From positions 1,488,001 through 1,552,000 of the forward strand of contig NZ_CP051198.1 of the NCBI RefSeq assembly GCF_024181225.1: a stretch of DNA of 64,000 bases, in the 5' to 3' direction. The stretch is from Treponema sp. OMZ 787 (GTDB taxonomy: Bacteria > Spirochaetota > Spirochaetia > Treponematales > Treponemataceae). Shown here in pieces: positions 24,367 to 33,543 of the stretch (within the stretch, counting starts at the first letter, position 1; the number at the start of each line of letters is the position of its first letter). The notes under the pieces are model-generated. The model worked only from the letters and a program-made list of their open reading frames with translations. It was not told where the DNA came from and did no database searches. A program made the translations under genes and the position numbers.

Positions 24367-24567
24367 TTTATAACCTCGAAAAAAGATATGCTTTATTTAT
24401 AGTTATTTGAGGAAATGTTTAATATGGATATATAATTATTTATTTCCATTTTATTTCCTGCAAGCTTTAGAAATATATCAATTTTTTATATATCAATCAA
24501 TAGGCTGCAAATATATTTTTTTCTTTATATATTGATATATTCTTATATTTATGATAGCATTTACGGT

Positions 24568-26493
24568 ATGAAAACTCTAGACAAATCACTACCGTTATTA
24601 TTAAAACGGATTTCTCACAAATATCCCAATATAAGGGCTCAGATGTTTAAGGGCGAAGATAAGGAATTCAAAAGCCTTTCTTATAAAGAACTGTACGGTA
24701 TAACTCTTGATTTTGCGGCCGGATTGCTTTCCATTGGAGCAAAACCTAAAGATCACATAGGGCTTATAGCGGATAACCGCAAGGAATGGCTTCATGCAAG
24801 TTTCGGTATTATGAGTATCGGGGCGGCCGATGTTCCGCGCGGCTGTGATGCTACCGAGCAGGAAATTACTCATATTCTTTCCTTTGCAGAATGTAAATTT
24901 GCTGTTTTAGAAAATGAAGCTCAAATCCGGAAAGTTCTTACCCATATTGCAGAAATTCCCCTGTTGGAATCGATTATCAGCATCGATAATGCCGATTTTA
25001 AAAAACTTGAAGAAGAATTCGGCATTAAAGAAAGAAAGATTGAATTTCATACCTATGCCGATATTATTAATCTGGGGAAGACTGCAAGAATTGAAGGTAA
25101 ATTTAAGCCTGAAGAATATGCCGAAAATGTCGATACCGATGATTTGGCTTCGATAATTTTTACATCTGGAACTACAGGCAATCCTAAGGGTGTTACGATG
25201 ACTCATAGGAATTTTATGACGCAGCTTGTTGAGCTTCCCGATAGAATTATCCTTAAACCCGGTCAAAAAGCTATATGTGTTCTTCCTGTATGGCACTCAT
25301 TTGAAAGAGCCTGTGAGTATGTTATAATGATTTCAGGCGGTACTATTGCTTATTCAAAGCCTATAGGAAGTGTTCTTTTAGCAGATATGGTAAAGATAAA
25401 TCCGTCTCTTTTCCCATCTGTTCCCCGAATATGGGAAGCCGTTTATGACGGTATATTTAAGGCAATGAAAAAAAGAGGCCGCCCGCTTTATTATCTTTTC
25501 CTATTCTTTATTGATGTAGGAATAAAGACCATGCGTTTGAAGAGAAGAGTTACAGGACAGTGCCCGCATTTCCAAAGAAGAAGTAAATTTATATATCCCG
25601 TCTTGGCTTTGCTTCCGCTTTTATGTATAGCTCCTCTTTATTATATCGGAGACCTTCTTATTTACCGCACAATTCGCAAAAAGTTCGGTAAATGTTTTAG
25701 GGCCGGTGTTTCAGGCGGAGGAGCCTTGCCTCCCAATGTTGACGAATTTTTTTGGGCTATCCGCATAAATGTAATGGAAGGCTACGGTATTACCGAGACG
25801 GCACCGGTTATTTCGGTGCGTCCTATGCCGAGACCCGTGTTCGGAACACTGGGTAAACCTCTTGCCTGTTTTGAAACAAAAATCATAGACAAAAACGGAA
25901 AAGAATTGCCGCATAACCGAAAGGGTTTGCTTCTTGTAAGAGGCGATGCTGTAACAAAGGGTTATTATAAGGATCCCGAAAAAACGGCAGAGGTTATCGA
26001 CAAGGACGGATGGTTTGATACAGGCGACCTTGCAATGAAGACCATTGACGGCGAGCTGATTCTTAAAGGCCGCAGGAAAAATACGATAGTTTTAAGAGGA
26101 GGCGAGAACATTGAACCTGTTCCGATAGAGGTAAAACTTCAAGAATCTCCCTTAATTTCTCTTGCTGTTGTTTTAGGTCAGGATCAAAGGGCGTTGGGTG
26201 CTTTGATAGTCGTGCATAAAGAAAACTTGCAATCGTGGGCTGCAAATAACGGCTTACGGAATGTTCCTGTTTCGGAGCTTGTCCATGACTCCAATGTACA
26301 AAAAATGTACGAGGCTGAGGTTGCTGAGCTGGTAAATTCTAAAACAGGCTTTAAGCTCTTTGAAAGGATAAACAAGATTGTTCTTCTTCCCGAAGAGTTC
26401 CAAGCCGGAAGGGAATTATCTGCAAAGGGCGAGATGATGCGCCATAAGATAAATCAGCTTTACCGAAAAGAAATATACGAGCTTTTTAAATAA
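24568..26493 (+). CDS. fadD: Long-chain acyl-CoA synthetase (AMP-forming)
   Basis: About 641 residues. Activates fatty acids through an acyl-adenylate. P-loop IIFTSGTTGNPKGVTMTH, GYGITETAPVIS and the C-terminal GWFDTGDLAMK motif are all present. There is a hydrophobic insert (about residues 340-375, PVLALLPLLCIAPLYYIGDL) that would attach it to the membrane; eukaryotic-like long-chain ligases and treponemal members show this. The frame opens at 24532, but ATG 24568 (MKTLDKS) is the more usual N-terminus. No clear SD. Confidence 0.9.
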   Translation: MKTLDKSLPLLLKRISHKYPNIRAQMFKGEDKEFKSLSYKELYGITLDFAAGLLSIGAKPKDHIGLIADNRKEWLHASFGIMSIGAADVPRGCDATEQEITHILSFAECKFAVLENEAQIRKVLTHIAEIPLLESIISIDNADFKKLEEEFGIKERKIEFHTYADIINLGKTARIEGKFKPEEYAENVDTDDLASIIFTSGTTGNPKGVTMTHRNFMTQLVELPDRIILKPGQKAICVLPVWHSFERACEYVIMISGGTIAYSKPIGSVLLADMVKINPSLFPSVPRIWEAVYDGIFKAMKKRGRPLYYLFLFFIDVGIKTMRLKRRVTGQCPHFQRRSKFIYPVLALLPLLCIAPLYYIGDLLIYRTIRKKFGKCFRAGVSGGGALPPNVDEFFWAIRINVMEGYGITETAPVISVRPMPRPVFGTLGKPLACFETKIIDKNGKELPHNRKGLLLVRGDAVTKGYYKDPEKTAEVIDKDGWFDTGDLAMKTIDGELILKGRRKNTIVLRGGENIEPVPIEVKLQESPLISLAVVLGQDQRALGALIVVHKENLQSWAANNGLRNVPVSELVHDSNVQKMYEAEVAELVNSKTGFKLFERINKIVLLPEEFQAGRELSAKGEMMRHKINQLYRKEIYELFK

Positions 26494-26520
26494 AATTAAA
26501 AAATTTATCAATCTTTTAGC

Positions 26521-26560
26521 AAAAAGCCCTTATAAGACTCTTTCTTATAAGGGCTTTTTT
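26521..26560 (+). terminator. Terminator of fadD
   Basis: AAAAAGCCCTTATAAG pairs with CTTATAAGGGCTTTTTT. Confidence 0.9.
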
Positions 26561-26582
26561 GTGTGAGGAAAATCTATTATGC

Positions 26583-26618
26583 AAAAAAAAAGAACTCAAA
26601 ACATTGAGTTCTTTTTTT
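26583..26618 (-). terminator. Terminator of tRNA-Leu
   Basis: AAAAAAGAACTCA and TGAGTTCTTTTTT form a symmetric hairpin with T-runs on both strands; it directly follows tRNA-Leu on the minus strand. Confidence 0.85.
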
Positions 26619-26701
26619 TGCGGCGAACTGGACTTGAACCAGCACACCCGTTAAGGCATCAGCACCTCAAGCTGACGTGTCTACCATTCCACCACCGCCG
26701 C
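26619..26701 (-). tRNA. tRNA-Leu (GAG)
   Basis: Acceptor GCGGCGG/TCGCCGC-type pairing, anticodon stem TCAGC/GCTGA, loop TTGAGGT with anticodon GAG, long variable arm (TGCCTTAACGGGTG) as class II tRNA, T-arm GGTTCAAGTCC. Discriminator A at 26619; CCA not encoded. Confidence 0.95.
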
Positions 26702-26712
26702 AACTGGAATGG

Positions 26713-26741
26713 ATTTTATCAGATAATTAAAAAAAAGTCAA
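26713..26741 (-). promoter_or_regulatory. Promoter of tRNA-Leu
   Basis: Minus strand TTGACT (26741-26736), 17-base spacer, TAAAAT (26718-26713), 12 bases before the tRNA. Confidence 0.7.
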
Positions 26742-26763
26742 TAGCAAGATAGTTAATTTTAAT

Positions 26764-29343
26764 TTAAATCCATGGATTTTCAGTTTTATCTTCTTCTTCC
26801 TTTTTTTCTTCCTCGGTTTCTGATTCGGCCGATGTTTCTTCATCCTCTGCCGTTTCATTTATCCTTTCTTCATCTACAGGAGGATCCACAAAAATTGAAG
26901 GATCTATTTCTATAGGGGCTAGGTCTATTTTGATTTCTTCCTCACCTTGAGCCATTCCTGAGCCTTTCATCCTGTCTATACCTATGTCCCTTAATTTTAT
27001 GCCGGCTGTATGTTCAGTACAAACTTCTGTAGGTTCTGTTCCGTATAAAAAGGGCAGGGTAATGGTTTCATCTGTGCAGTTCTCCGAAGGTATCATCCCC
27101 GATTTTTTGCAGACATCGACCATTATTACACCTTTTTCGGGCCTTACAAAATCTTTAAAGGGCTTATTTTTATGGACCTCACGCATAAAGTTTGCAGCTA
27201 CATAACCTGAAAGTGCGGCTCCTGCATTATCGGTTCCAAGCGAGTAACTTCCGCGGTCAAAACCGTACCAAACAACTGCCGAGTAGTATGGGGAATATAT
27301 AGCCGTCCATGAGTCTGCCCAGTTTTGAGTTGTTCCCGATTTTGCAGCCATCGGCATTCTAAATGTCTTTCCCGTTTTTTCGTTTTTATAATCGAATTTT
27401 CTACCGCCGGAAGAAGCTCCGTAAAGGGTTCCCAAGGTAAGAGTCTTTTTAAGAATTTCGGTCATAATAAAGGCATTGCTGGGGCTTATAACCTGCATTG
27501 CGGCTCCGCGTCTGCGCTGTTCAATTCTGAGATCTCTTTCTGGGTCCATAATCGTAATTCCATCCCTGTTTTCGATAGCTCTTACGGCTATGGGATCTAC
27601 GGCCCGTCCCTGATTTCCGAAGACAGCAAAGGCTCTTAAAAGCTGAACGGGTGTTACGGCACTAAAGCCTAAGGCCAAAGGATAAACCTTTTCAAATGTT
27701 CTATCTATTTCCACAGGGTCTGTGATACCCATAAGGCTTGAAATACGGTCTATTGCTCTATCAAATCCTACCAATTCCAGAGTTTTTATAGCCGGAATAT
27801 TTAATGATAGAGGCAGTGCCTTATATACCAAAACAGTTCCGTTCCATTTTCCGCCATAGTTGTTCGGAATATACTGTACTCCGTCGGCAGATTCAAAAAC
27901 TTGAGGTGTATCGTCCAGCCGTGTAGCGGCTGTGATTGCCTTTTCGTCAATGGCTGCAGAATATATCAAGGGTTTTATTGTACTTCCTACTTGAAGTTTT
28001 GATTGGGTTGCTCTTATAAGCTGGTTGGTTTCACTATATTGGCTTCCGCCTATCAAGGCCGTTATATAGCCTGTTTCATTTTCTATCGAGATAAATGTGC
28101 CTTCTACGACTCTTTCCATCAATACTTCCTGCATTTTAGCTGTAGACTGTTTGGTAAGAGTTTTTAAGTTGTCGATTCCGCACATGAGGGCAAGCACATC
28201 TATCGTATTATTTAATTCGTTCCGGTAATAGGAGTGAGTTTTTACCTTGAGTTGTTTTTCTCCCACATTTAATGATTCTATTCCGAAGCAAAGGCTCAAA
28301 AGGGATGTTAGGTTGCTGTATTGTTCTGCCTGACTGAAGGAGGTTGAGGTTGAGGCTGACACCCTGTCATTAGCTATTGCTATGTATTTTTGAAACTCGC
28401 GATCCGCTATTTCCTGATGTCTTAAATCGCAGGTTGTGTGTACGGTATATCCGTCCTTATAAAGGTTCATTGTTCCGTACATCATATTGTCGGCTACTTC
28501 CCGTCTTACATATTCGGAAAACCATCTGGCCTTATCTTCTCTTGTAAGCCATGCAGATAGGGCAATACGGGTATAGTCAAAGTTAGCCCAATAGTCTTCA
28601 AAAGATTCCGTAGCCTCTTTTTTTGAAAGAAAGCCGAGTCCTACCATGCCTTCAAGGACATTTTCCTGTCTTTCCTTTGCCCTGTTCGGGTAATTAAACG
28701 GATTGTACCTTGTAGGGTTCGAAAGCTGAATGATTAAAATTGCAGCTTCTGCGGGGGTCAGTTCGGATGCGGAGTGTCCGAAATAAAAGCGGGAAGCCGC
28801 ACTTACTCCGTTTGTTCCGCCTCCAAAGTAGGCTTCATTTAGATATAGCATCATTATCTCGTCTTTTGAGTGACGCCTTTCCATTTGGATAGCCCACCAA
28901 AGTTCTTTTATCTTTCTTTTTACGCTTTTATCTGTTCTGTCGCAATAGAGAAGTCCTGCAATCTGCTGAGTGATTGTACTTCCGCCTCCTAAAGACCTTC
29001 CGGTAAGCTGTCCTATGACAGCCCTAAGGATGGATTTGATTCTAAAACCCTTATGTTCATAGAATAGGCGGTCTTCACGGGCTAAAAGGGCCGCAATCAG
29101 GTTAGGAGAAATATCTCCGTAATTTACAAGTTCCCTTTTTTCGTCCAATGAAAATTCCGTGATAAGATCTCCTCTTATGTCCAATATTCTTGAAGGAAGT
29201 GCCGGATTAAAGTCGACGAATAATTCGCTTTGTTTTATGTTTTTTGTAAGTGCCAGCATTTTTCCGAGGGCAAAGGCTCCCCCTGCAAGAATCAAAAAAA
29301 TCACAATAAGATATATATATACTATCTTGCTTAGCTTATTCAT
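26764..29343 (-). CDS. Class A penicillin-binding protein (PBP1A family)
   Basis: About 859 residues from ATG 29343; an upstream GTG at 29361 is also possible, neither has a good SD. N-terminal anchor (IVYIYLIVIFLILAGGAFAL), then a GT51 glycosyltransferase (REDRLFYEHKGF with catalytic Glu; GGGSTITQQIA), then a transpeptidase with GSTIKP (active Ser), and KSGTTQNWADSWT. It polymerises and cross-links peptidoglycan in the periplasm. The C-terminus ends in a long Glu/Asp-rich tail (about the last 60 residues), unusual for the family. The gene stands alone. Confidence 0.95.
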   Translation of the reverse strand: MNKLSKIVYIYLIVIFLILAGGAFALGKMLALTKNIKQSELFVDFNPALPSRILDIRGDLITEFSLDEKRELVNYGDISPNLIAALLAREDRLFYEHKGFRIKSILRAVIGQLTGRSLGGGSTITQQIAGLLYCDRTDKSVKRKIKELWWAIQMERRHSKDEIMMLYLNEAYFGGGTNGVSAASRFYFGHSASELTPAEAAILIIQLSNPTRYNPFNYPNRAKERQENVLEGMVGLGFLSKKEATESFEDYWANFDYTRIALSAWLTREDKARWFSEYVRREVADNMMYGTMNLYKDGYTVHTTCDLRHQEIADREFQKYIAIANDRVSASTSTSFSQAEQYSNLTSLLSLCFGIESLNVGEKQLKVKTHSYYRNELNNTIDVLALMCGIDNLKTLTKQSTAKMQEVLMERVVEGTFISIENETGYITALIGGSQYSETNQLIRATQSKLQVGSTIKPLIYSAAIDEKAITAATRLDDTPQVFESADGVQYIPNNYGGKWNGTVLVYKALPLSLNIPAIKTLELVGFDRAIDRISSLMGITDPVEIDRTFEKVYPLALGFSAVTPVQLLRAFAVFGNQGRAVDPIAVRAIENRDGITIMDPERDLRIEQRRRGAAMQVISPSNAFIMTEILKKTLTLGTLYGASSGGRKFDYKNEKTGKTFRMPMAAKSGTTQNWADSWTAIYSPYYSAVVWYGFDRGSYSLGTDNAGAALSGYVAANFMREVHKNKPFKDFVRPEKGVIMVDVCKKSGMIPSENCTDETITLPFLYGTEPTEVCTEHTAGIKLRDIGIDRMKGSGMAQGEEEIKIDLAPIEIDPSIFVDPPVDEERINETAEDEETSAESETEEEKKEEEDKTENPWI

Positions 29344-29427
29344 AGCTTTATATAAGAACACAATTTTAAGTTTTTTACAAGTAGGTAGGTTTTGACGGTT
29401 GTAAAGGCAGTTATTTTTTTAGTTAAG

Positions 29428-29540
29428 GCAAAAAAAAGAGCCGGTTAAAAAACCGGCCCGCCCATCAGGCTATCGGCAGACGGTGGGTGGGAGGGGAACC
29501 GCCCGCCGATACTTATTTATCGGCTAAGTACGGAAAAACT
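29428..29540 (-). ncRNA. Candidate structured RNA or 3' UTR ending in a terminator
   Basis: On the minus strand, behind the FemX-type gene, GCCGATA occurs twice flanking one TATCGGC, so two hairpins are mutually exclusive. A GC-rich run (GGGCGG, CCCTCCCACCCACCG) follows, far richer in GC than the flanks. It ends in a strong terminator (GCCGGTT/AACCGGC + TCTTTTTTTT, about 29428-29456). No ORF. Could be a 3' UTR-derived RNA, an attenuator or a repeat; no family recognised. Confidence 0.4.
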
Positions 29541-29545
29541 TAAAG

Positions 29546-30613
29546 CTATCTTCGCTTATTTTTTAAAATAATCCATCTGATTTTATCTGCAATGTTAAAC
29601 ATTTTATACATAAAAGGTTTATAAACAAAATCGAAGGTACCTATGTATTCTACCAATTGAGGATTATATCCCGACTTAAATTTGTGAAATCCGTACCATG
29701 AATCATTTGTGTCCGGATTAGGACCCAAACAGCCCCAAAGATCAAAACTAGAGCAATTTAAATTTTTTCCGTATTGAATAGCTTTCCACATTATAAGGTT
29801 ATTGGGCATCAATTCCCTATGGCTGTTGCTCGATGCTCCATAAGGATAGTAAAGTTTTCCGTTAAAATTAAAAAGAATCCATGCAGTTAAAACTTCATCA
29901 TTGTATACTGCTTCAAAGATTCTAAGGGTACCTTTTGGAAAAATTTTGAACATCCGCCTAAAGTAATCACCATTATGATTAAAAAAGCCCTGTCTTTTTG
30001 TCGTTTCTTCCATCAGCCTTATATAATCTTCCATGCCTTCTTCTGTGCTATTATCGATTATAGTAACGCCCTTTTTTTCTGCCAGACGGATATTGTATCT
30101 TGTCTTGGAATGAAAAGAAGCTAAAAGTTCTTCTTCCGTTTTTTCTATATCTAAAATAAAATTATATTTTTCAAAAAAAGGCTTTCCGTTTTTTGCTCCG
30201 TTTTTAAATAGAAAATTTTTCTTTTCTTCGATAAGAGTTTCTAAAGAATCTGCTTCTAAATAAGGCTCTTCTTTTATGGACTTATCTTTTTGTACCGGCT
30301 TAAAGATATCCGGTTCTATTTTTATAAAGACAGCCCTATGTTTTTTTGCAGCTTCTTTTAAAGCTTCGATGTGTTCTTGCTCGGGCATCAGGGTTTTTGA
30401 AGCTATACCGACCGTATAATTAGTTTTGGGTATTTTAGAAAAAATAATCTGAATTCCGCTCTTTAATTTTCCGTCTTCAAAAAAACCTATTCTTTCAGTA
30501 GCTGCTCCCATGCTTTTTTTAAAGTCACCCCAAATCCATGATTGAATTGGATGACATACAAGCTTATCGAACTCGTCTTTATATTCATCTGTTAAGAATT
30601 TAGTTTCTTTCAT
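29546..30613 (-). CDS. FemAB/FemX-type aminoacyl (peptidyl) transferase
   Basis: 355 residues. FemABX enzymes add amino acids from aminoacyl-tRNA to the peptidoglycan precursor side chain. Two GNAT-like halves are visible: HPIQSWIWGDFKKSMGA at the N-terminus, FHSKTRYNIRLAEKKGV in the middle (the family's TRRNI-like motif), and LYYPYGASSNSHRELMPN plus FDLWGCLGPN in the second half. ATG 30613 follows GGAG. Its neighbours (M23 peptidase, PBP1A) are also cell-wall genes. Confidence 0.88.
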   Translation of the reverse strand: MKETKFLTDEYKDEFDKLVCHPIQSWIWGDFKKSMGAATERIGFFEDGKLKSGIQIIFSKIPKTNYTVGIASKTLMPEQEHIEALKEAAKKHRAVFIKIEPDIFKPVQKDKSIKEEPYLEADSLETLIEEKKNFLFKNGAKNGKPFFEKYNFILDIEKTEEELLASFHSKTRYNIRLAEKKGVTIIDNSTEEGMEDYIRLMEETTKRQGFFNHNGDYFRRMFKIFPKGTLRIFEAVYNDEVLTAWILFNFNGKLYYPYGASSNSHRELMPNNLIMWKAIQYGKNLNCSSFDLWGCLGPNPDTNDSWYGFHKFKSGYNPQLVEYIGTFDFVYKPFMYKMFNIADKIRWIILKNKRR

Positions 30614-30659
30614 GTATAATCTCCATAAAACATTTTTTCAGAACTATTTATCATATTTA

Positions 30660-31568
30660 CTATTTTTTGTTGTGTACAAAATCAGCAGGATTTTTAGGTA
30701 TACCTTGCTCATGTATTTCAAAATGAAGATGAGGGCCTGTAGACATTCCTGTAGAGCCCACAGCACCGATTATTCTACCCGATTTTACTGTTTCATTCAA
30801 GCTGACATAAACCTTGCTCAAATGGCCGTATAGGCTGGCTCTGCCGTCGGTATGGGATAAAATAATATAGTTTCCGTAAACATTGCTGTAAGATACTTCT
30901 TTTATCGTGCCTCCGGCACAGGCCATAACCGGACTTCCTGCGGGAGCTGCAAGGTCTATTCCCGGATGATAGCTTGCCTTTCCTGTAAATGGATCCTGCC
31001 TTTTTCCGAAGCCCGAAGTTAAAACCGCTTCTTTTAGAGGAAAACGGTAAAAAGGCATAAAGAAAAAAGCTCTTACGGTTCCGTCAAAAATTTCTCCGGG
31101 GAAGCAAAATATTTCCCGATTTTCTTCAAGGCCGTATATTTTTATTTTTAGAGGTTCTGTCTTATGCTTTTTAAACAGAGCTTCTGTCAGTTTTTCGATG
31201 TCTGTCAGACCTTTGTCGGGAAGATAAACTGCCGGCATTGTCGGAAGAAGAAGAACACGCCCTGCGATTTCTGTCTGCATCGATTCTATTCTGTTTAATG
31301 TTATAATTGCATCATAGGGAATAGAGCAACGGGCTGCAATTTTTATGATTGTGTCTTCACGGTTTGCCTTGTAGGTATAAAATCTGATAGGAAGTTGGTT
31401 CCCCGTTTTAGCTGCCGCCAAGGCTTTTCTGGCTTCTGCCACATCATCGCAATATTGAACAAATAGATAATCGTCTATATTCAATTTTTCGATTCGAGGG
31501 TAGGGGACTTGAGCGTTTAGTATTGTCTGTAAAAGGAAAAATAAAAGTAGAAATTTAAAAGCCTTCAT
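30660..31568 (-). CDS. Exported M23-family peptidase with LysM-like domain
   Basis: 302 residues. Signal peptide (MKAFKFLLLFFLLQTILNAQ), a LysM-like repeat (about residues 60-110; YKANREDTIIKIAARCSIPY), and a C-terminal LytM domain: GFGKRQDPFTGKASYHPGID gives the first zinc ligands (His and Asp), and GPHLHFEIHEQG the HxH motif. It should cut peptidoglycan cross-links in the periplasm, or act as an amidase activator if inactive; the ligands look intact. Overlaps the next upstream gene by 14 bases. Confidence 0.9.
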   Translation of the reverse strand: MKAFKFLLLFFLLQTILNAQVPYPRIEKLNIDDYLFVQYCDDVAEARKALAAAKTGNQLPIRFYTYKANREDTIIKIAARCSIPYDAIITLNRIESMQTEIAGRVLLLPTMPAVYLPDKGLTDIEKLTEALFKKHKTEPLKIKIYGLEENREIFCFPGEIFDGTVRAFFFMPFYRFPLKEAVLTSGFGKRQDPFTGKASYHPGIDLAAPAGSPVMACAGGTIKEVSYSNVYGNYIILSHTDGRASLYGHLSKVYVSLNETVKSGRIIGAVGSTGMSTGPHLHFEIHEQGIPKNPADFVHNKK

Positions 31569-31971
31569 TACCGTTGTTTTTTGATTGGCTTATGCCGAAG
31601 GCTAAAAAACCGTAGATGACAAAAATTAAAACGAGTACGATCATGGCCGGTATTTTATTGAATGTCAAAACCAAGTTGACACATAATATAATACCTCCGA
31701 TTACCGTTATTTTTTTTAGGATTGAAATGATGAGTCCGCGAGGGCTTTTTTTATATGCCTTGATTGCTTTTTTTACCAAGAGGTAAAGAATCCCGCATAC
31801 AAAAATACTTATGGAAATTATTGTGTATAAGCTCACATTTGTAGTAGCTAAGAGCCACAAGGGATAGGCTACCGCAAGACCTGCAAGCACACACACTCCG
31901 GCAATGGCCGAAAAGGTCAACAGTCCGAAAAAAACGGATCCGTATCCCTTAATAATTTTTCCAAAATTCAT
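31555..31971 (-). CDS. Small four-TM membrane protein of unknown function
   Basis: 138 residues with four hydrophobic segments (about 12-36, 42-64, 87-104, 108-128). MNFGKIIKGYGSVFFGLLTF and several Gly residues, no known motif. Its end overlaps the M23 peptidase start, so they are co-transcribed, and the protein may assist in the envelope. Family not recognised. Confidence 0.75.
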   Translation of the reverse strand: MNFGKIIKGYGSVFFGLLTFSAIAGVCVLAGLAVAYPLWLLATTNVSLYTIISISIFVCGILYLLVKKAIKAYKKSPRGLIISILKKITVIGGIILCVNLVLTFNKIPAMIVLVLIFVIYGFLAFGISQSKNNGNEGF

Positions 31972-32025
31972 AAAACCCTCCGGACTCGTGTTAAGGTTTA
32001 ATCCTTACTTAAAATTTAAGCCGGA

Positions 32026-32196
32026 TTATTCCTCTGAGATTGCTTCAACAGGACAAACACCTGCGCAAGCACCACAGCTGATGCATGTATCTGCATCGAT
32101 TACATGTTTGCCGCCGGCTTCGCTGATTGCGTTTACGGGGCATTCACTTTCGCACGCGGCACAGTTCGTGCATTCGTTAGAAATTTTATAAGCCAT
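32026..32196 (-). CDS. 2[4Fe-4S] ferredoxin
   Basis: 56 residues from ATG 32196 behind AAGGAG; the longer frame to 32259 is not supported. Two CxxCxxCxxxCP clusters: CTNCAACESECPV and CISCGACAGVCPV. It is a small clostridial-type electron carrier for anaerobic metabolism (pyruvate oxidoreductase, hydrogenase or others). Transcribed as a single gene. Confidence 0.95.
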   Translation of the reverse strand: MAYKISNECTNCAACESECPVNAISEAGGKHVIDADTCISCGACAGVCPVEAISEE

Positions 32197-32271
32197 TTGC
32201 ATACTCCTTATTGTAAATTTCCGTGATTCTATTATAACATTTACATATAAAAAAGGCAAGGTATCCTATTT

Positions 32272-32550
32272 TAAAAAAAAAGAGATTGGCACCTTTGCCA
32301 ATCTCTAAATTAAACGTCCTTGAAGTAAGATTCAAAACGTATCATTATCGGTTATAAAAAACGGCATCCGGATGTCAAAATAATGCCGTCTGTAACCCCG
32401 ACCGTTATTTATATTATCGGGTATGTGTAAAAAAAACTTAAATTTTTTATTTAAAATGTGATAAAAAGACAGCCGTTAATGATTATTTTTAATCAACAAC
32501 CCCGACGCAGAGCTTAGCCGATAAACGGCAGGTATTAAATCCTCCGCACT
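32272..32550 (-). ncRNA. Candidate small structured RNA gene
   Basis: This gene-free stretch between ferredoxin and tRNA-Phe contains no ORF but strong structure on the minus strand: a hairpin ACGGCAT/ATGCCGT nested inside GGTTA/TAACC, a second domain closed by GCCGTT/AACGGC around GTTGATTA/TAATCA, the octamer TCGGGGTT once in each domain, and at the end a textbook terminator (AGAGATTGGCA, TGCCAATCTCT, T9; 32272-32308). GGGTTACAG recalls the 3' strand of 6S RNA, but that is weak. No promoter between it and the tRNA terminator is clear. Confidence 0.5.
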
Positions 32551-32555
32551 AATAA

Positions 32556-32588
32556 AAAAAGGGATATAAGAAAATCTTATATCCCTTT
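32556..32588 (-). terminator. Terminator of tRNA-Phe
   Basis: AAAGGGATATAAG pairs with CTTATATCCCTTT, with T-run on the minus strand. Confidence 0.85.
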
Positions 32589-32591
32589 GAG

Positions 32592-32664
32592 TGCCGTCGG
32601 ACAGAATCGAACTGTCGACACAAGGATTTTCAGTCCTTTGCTCTACCGACTGAGCTACAACGGC
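32592..32664 (-). tRNA. tRNA-Phe (GAA)
   Basis: Acceptor GCCGTTG/CGACGGC, anticodon stem AAGGA/TCCTT, loop CTGAAAA with anticodon GAA, T-arm AGTTCGATTCT, discriminator A at 32592; CCA not encoded. Confidence 0.96.
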
Positions 32665-32676
32665 GTAACACAGGCG

Positions 32677-32705
32677 ATATTATCAGTTTTTCCAAATTAT
32701 GTCAA
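32677..32705 (-). promoter_or_regulatory. Promoter of tRNA-Phe
   Basis: Minus strand TTGACA (32705-32700), 17-base spacer, TAATAT (32682-32677), 12 bases before the tRNA. Confidence 0.7.
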
Positions 32706-32750
32706 TAGATTTTTCAAATCTTTTTCCAATAAATTGCCTTGTTTTATAAA

Positions 32751-33521
32751 TTAATATATCAGCTTAACAGGGCAATGATCCGAGCCCATTACTCCGTCCA
32801 AAATAATAGAATCCTTTATCTTAGGCAAAAAAGAATCGTTTACGCAATGGTAGTCTATACGCCATCCGATGTTTTTCTCTCTAGCTCTAAAGCGGTAGCT
32901 CCACCATGTATATTTTGCAGGTTCTTGGCAAAAATGCCTGAATGTGTCCGAATAACCTGATGAGGTAAACTCATCCATCCAAGCCCTCTCTTCAGGAAGA
33001 TAGCCGGGATTTTTTTCGTTACCCTTGGGGTTTGCAAGGTCGATGGGTTTATGGGCTATGTTGTAGTCCCCGCAAAGGATTACATTGTTTCCTTCTTCTT
33101 GAATGGAATCGCAGAATTCGAGGATGGCTGCACAAAAGTCAAGCTTGTAGCCTAGGCGGGCTCCTCCGTCCTGCGAGTTAGGGAAATAAGCCGAAATAAT
33201 TGAAAGCTTGTCAAAGTCGGCAACCAAGACCCTCCCTTCATCATCAAATTCCTTTAAACCCATGGTTCTTACCTGCAAGGGTTCTTTTTTGGTAAAGATT
33301 GCGGTTCCCGAATAACCTGCCTTTTTTGCCGAAGCCCAATAGGCAAAATATTTTCCGTTCGGGAGCTCTGGTTCCGTAAGCTCCTTGCTGAGTTGAGGCT
33401 TTGCAGCCTTTGTTTCCTGTACGCAAAGTAAATCCGGATTTTCGGTATTAAGCCAATCCAAAAAGCCTTTTTTTTCTACAGCCCTGATGCCGTTTACATT
33501 CCATGAAATAATCGAATTCAT
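32751..33521 (-). CDS. xthA: Exodeoxyribonuclease III (AP endonuclease)
   Basis: 256 residues from ATG 33521 (MNSIISWNVNGIRA). A GGAGGG run precedes a double ATG, and the second has the better spacing. DNA repair nuclease at abasic sites. Family residues: Asn in SWNVNG, Glu in CVQETKA, DYNIAHKPID, and the catalytic GSDHCPV at the end. Sits behind map; the frame extends upstream to 33587 only as map overlap. Confidence 0.95.
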   Translation of the reverse strand: MNSIISWNVNGIRAVEKKGFLDWLNTENPDLLCVQETKAAKPQLSKELTEPELPNGKYFAYWASAKKAGYSGTAIFTKKEPLQVRTMGLKEFDDEGRVLVADFDKLSIISAYFPNSQDGGARLGYKLDFCAAILEFCDSIQEEGNNVILCGDYNIAHKPIDLANPKGNEKNPGYLPEERAWMDEFTSSGYSDTFRHFCQEPAKYTWWSYRFRAREKNIGWRIDYHCVNDSFLPKIKDSIILDGVMGSDHCPVKLIY

Positions 33522-33543
33522 CATCCCTCCATAAAACTTTTTT

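Noticed and set aside
32026-32259. Longer ferredoxin start
   Set aside because: The upstream part has no homology to ferredoxin and lies over the SD of the internal ATG 32196.
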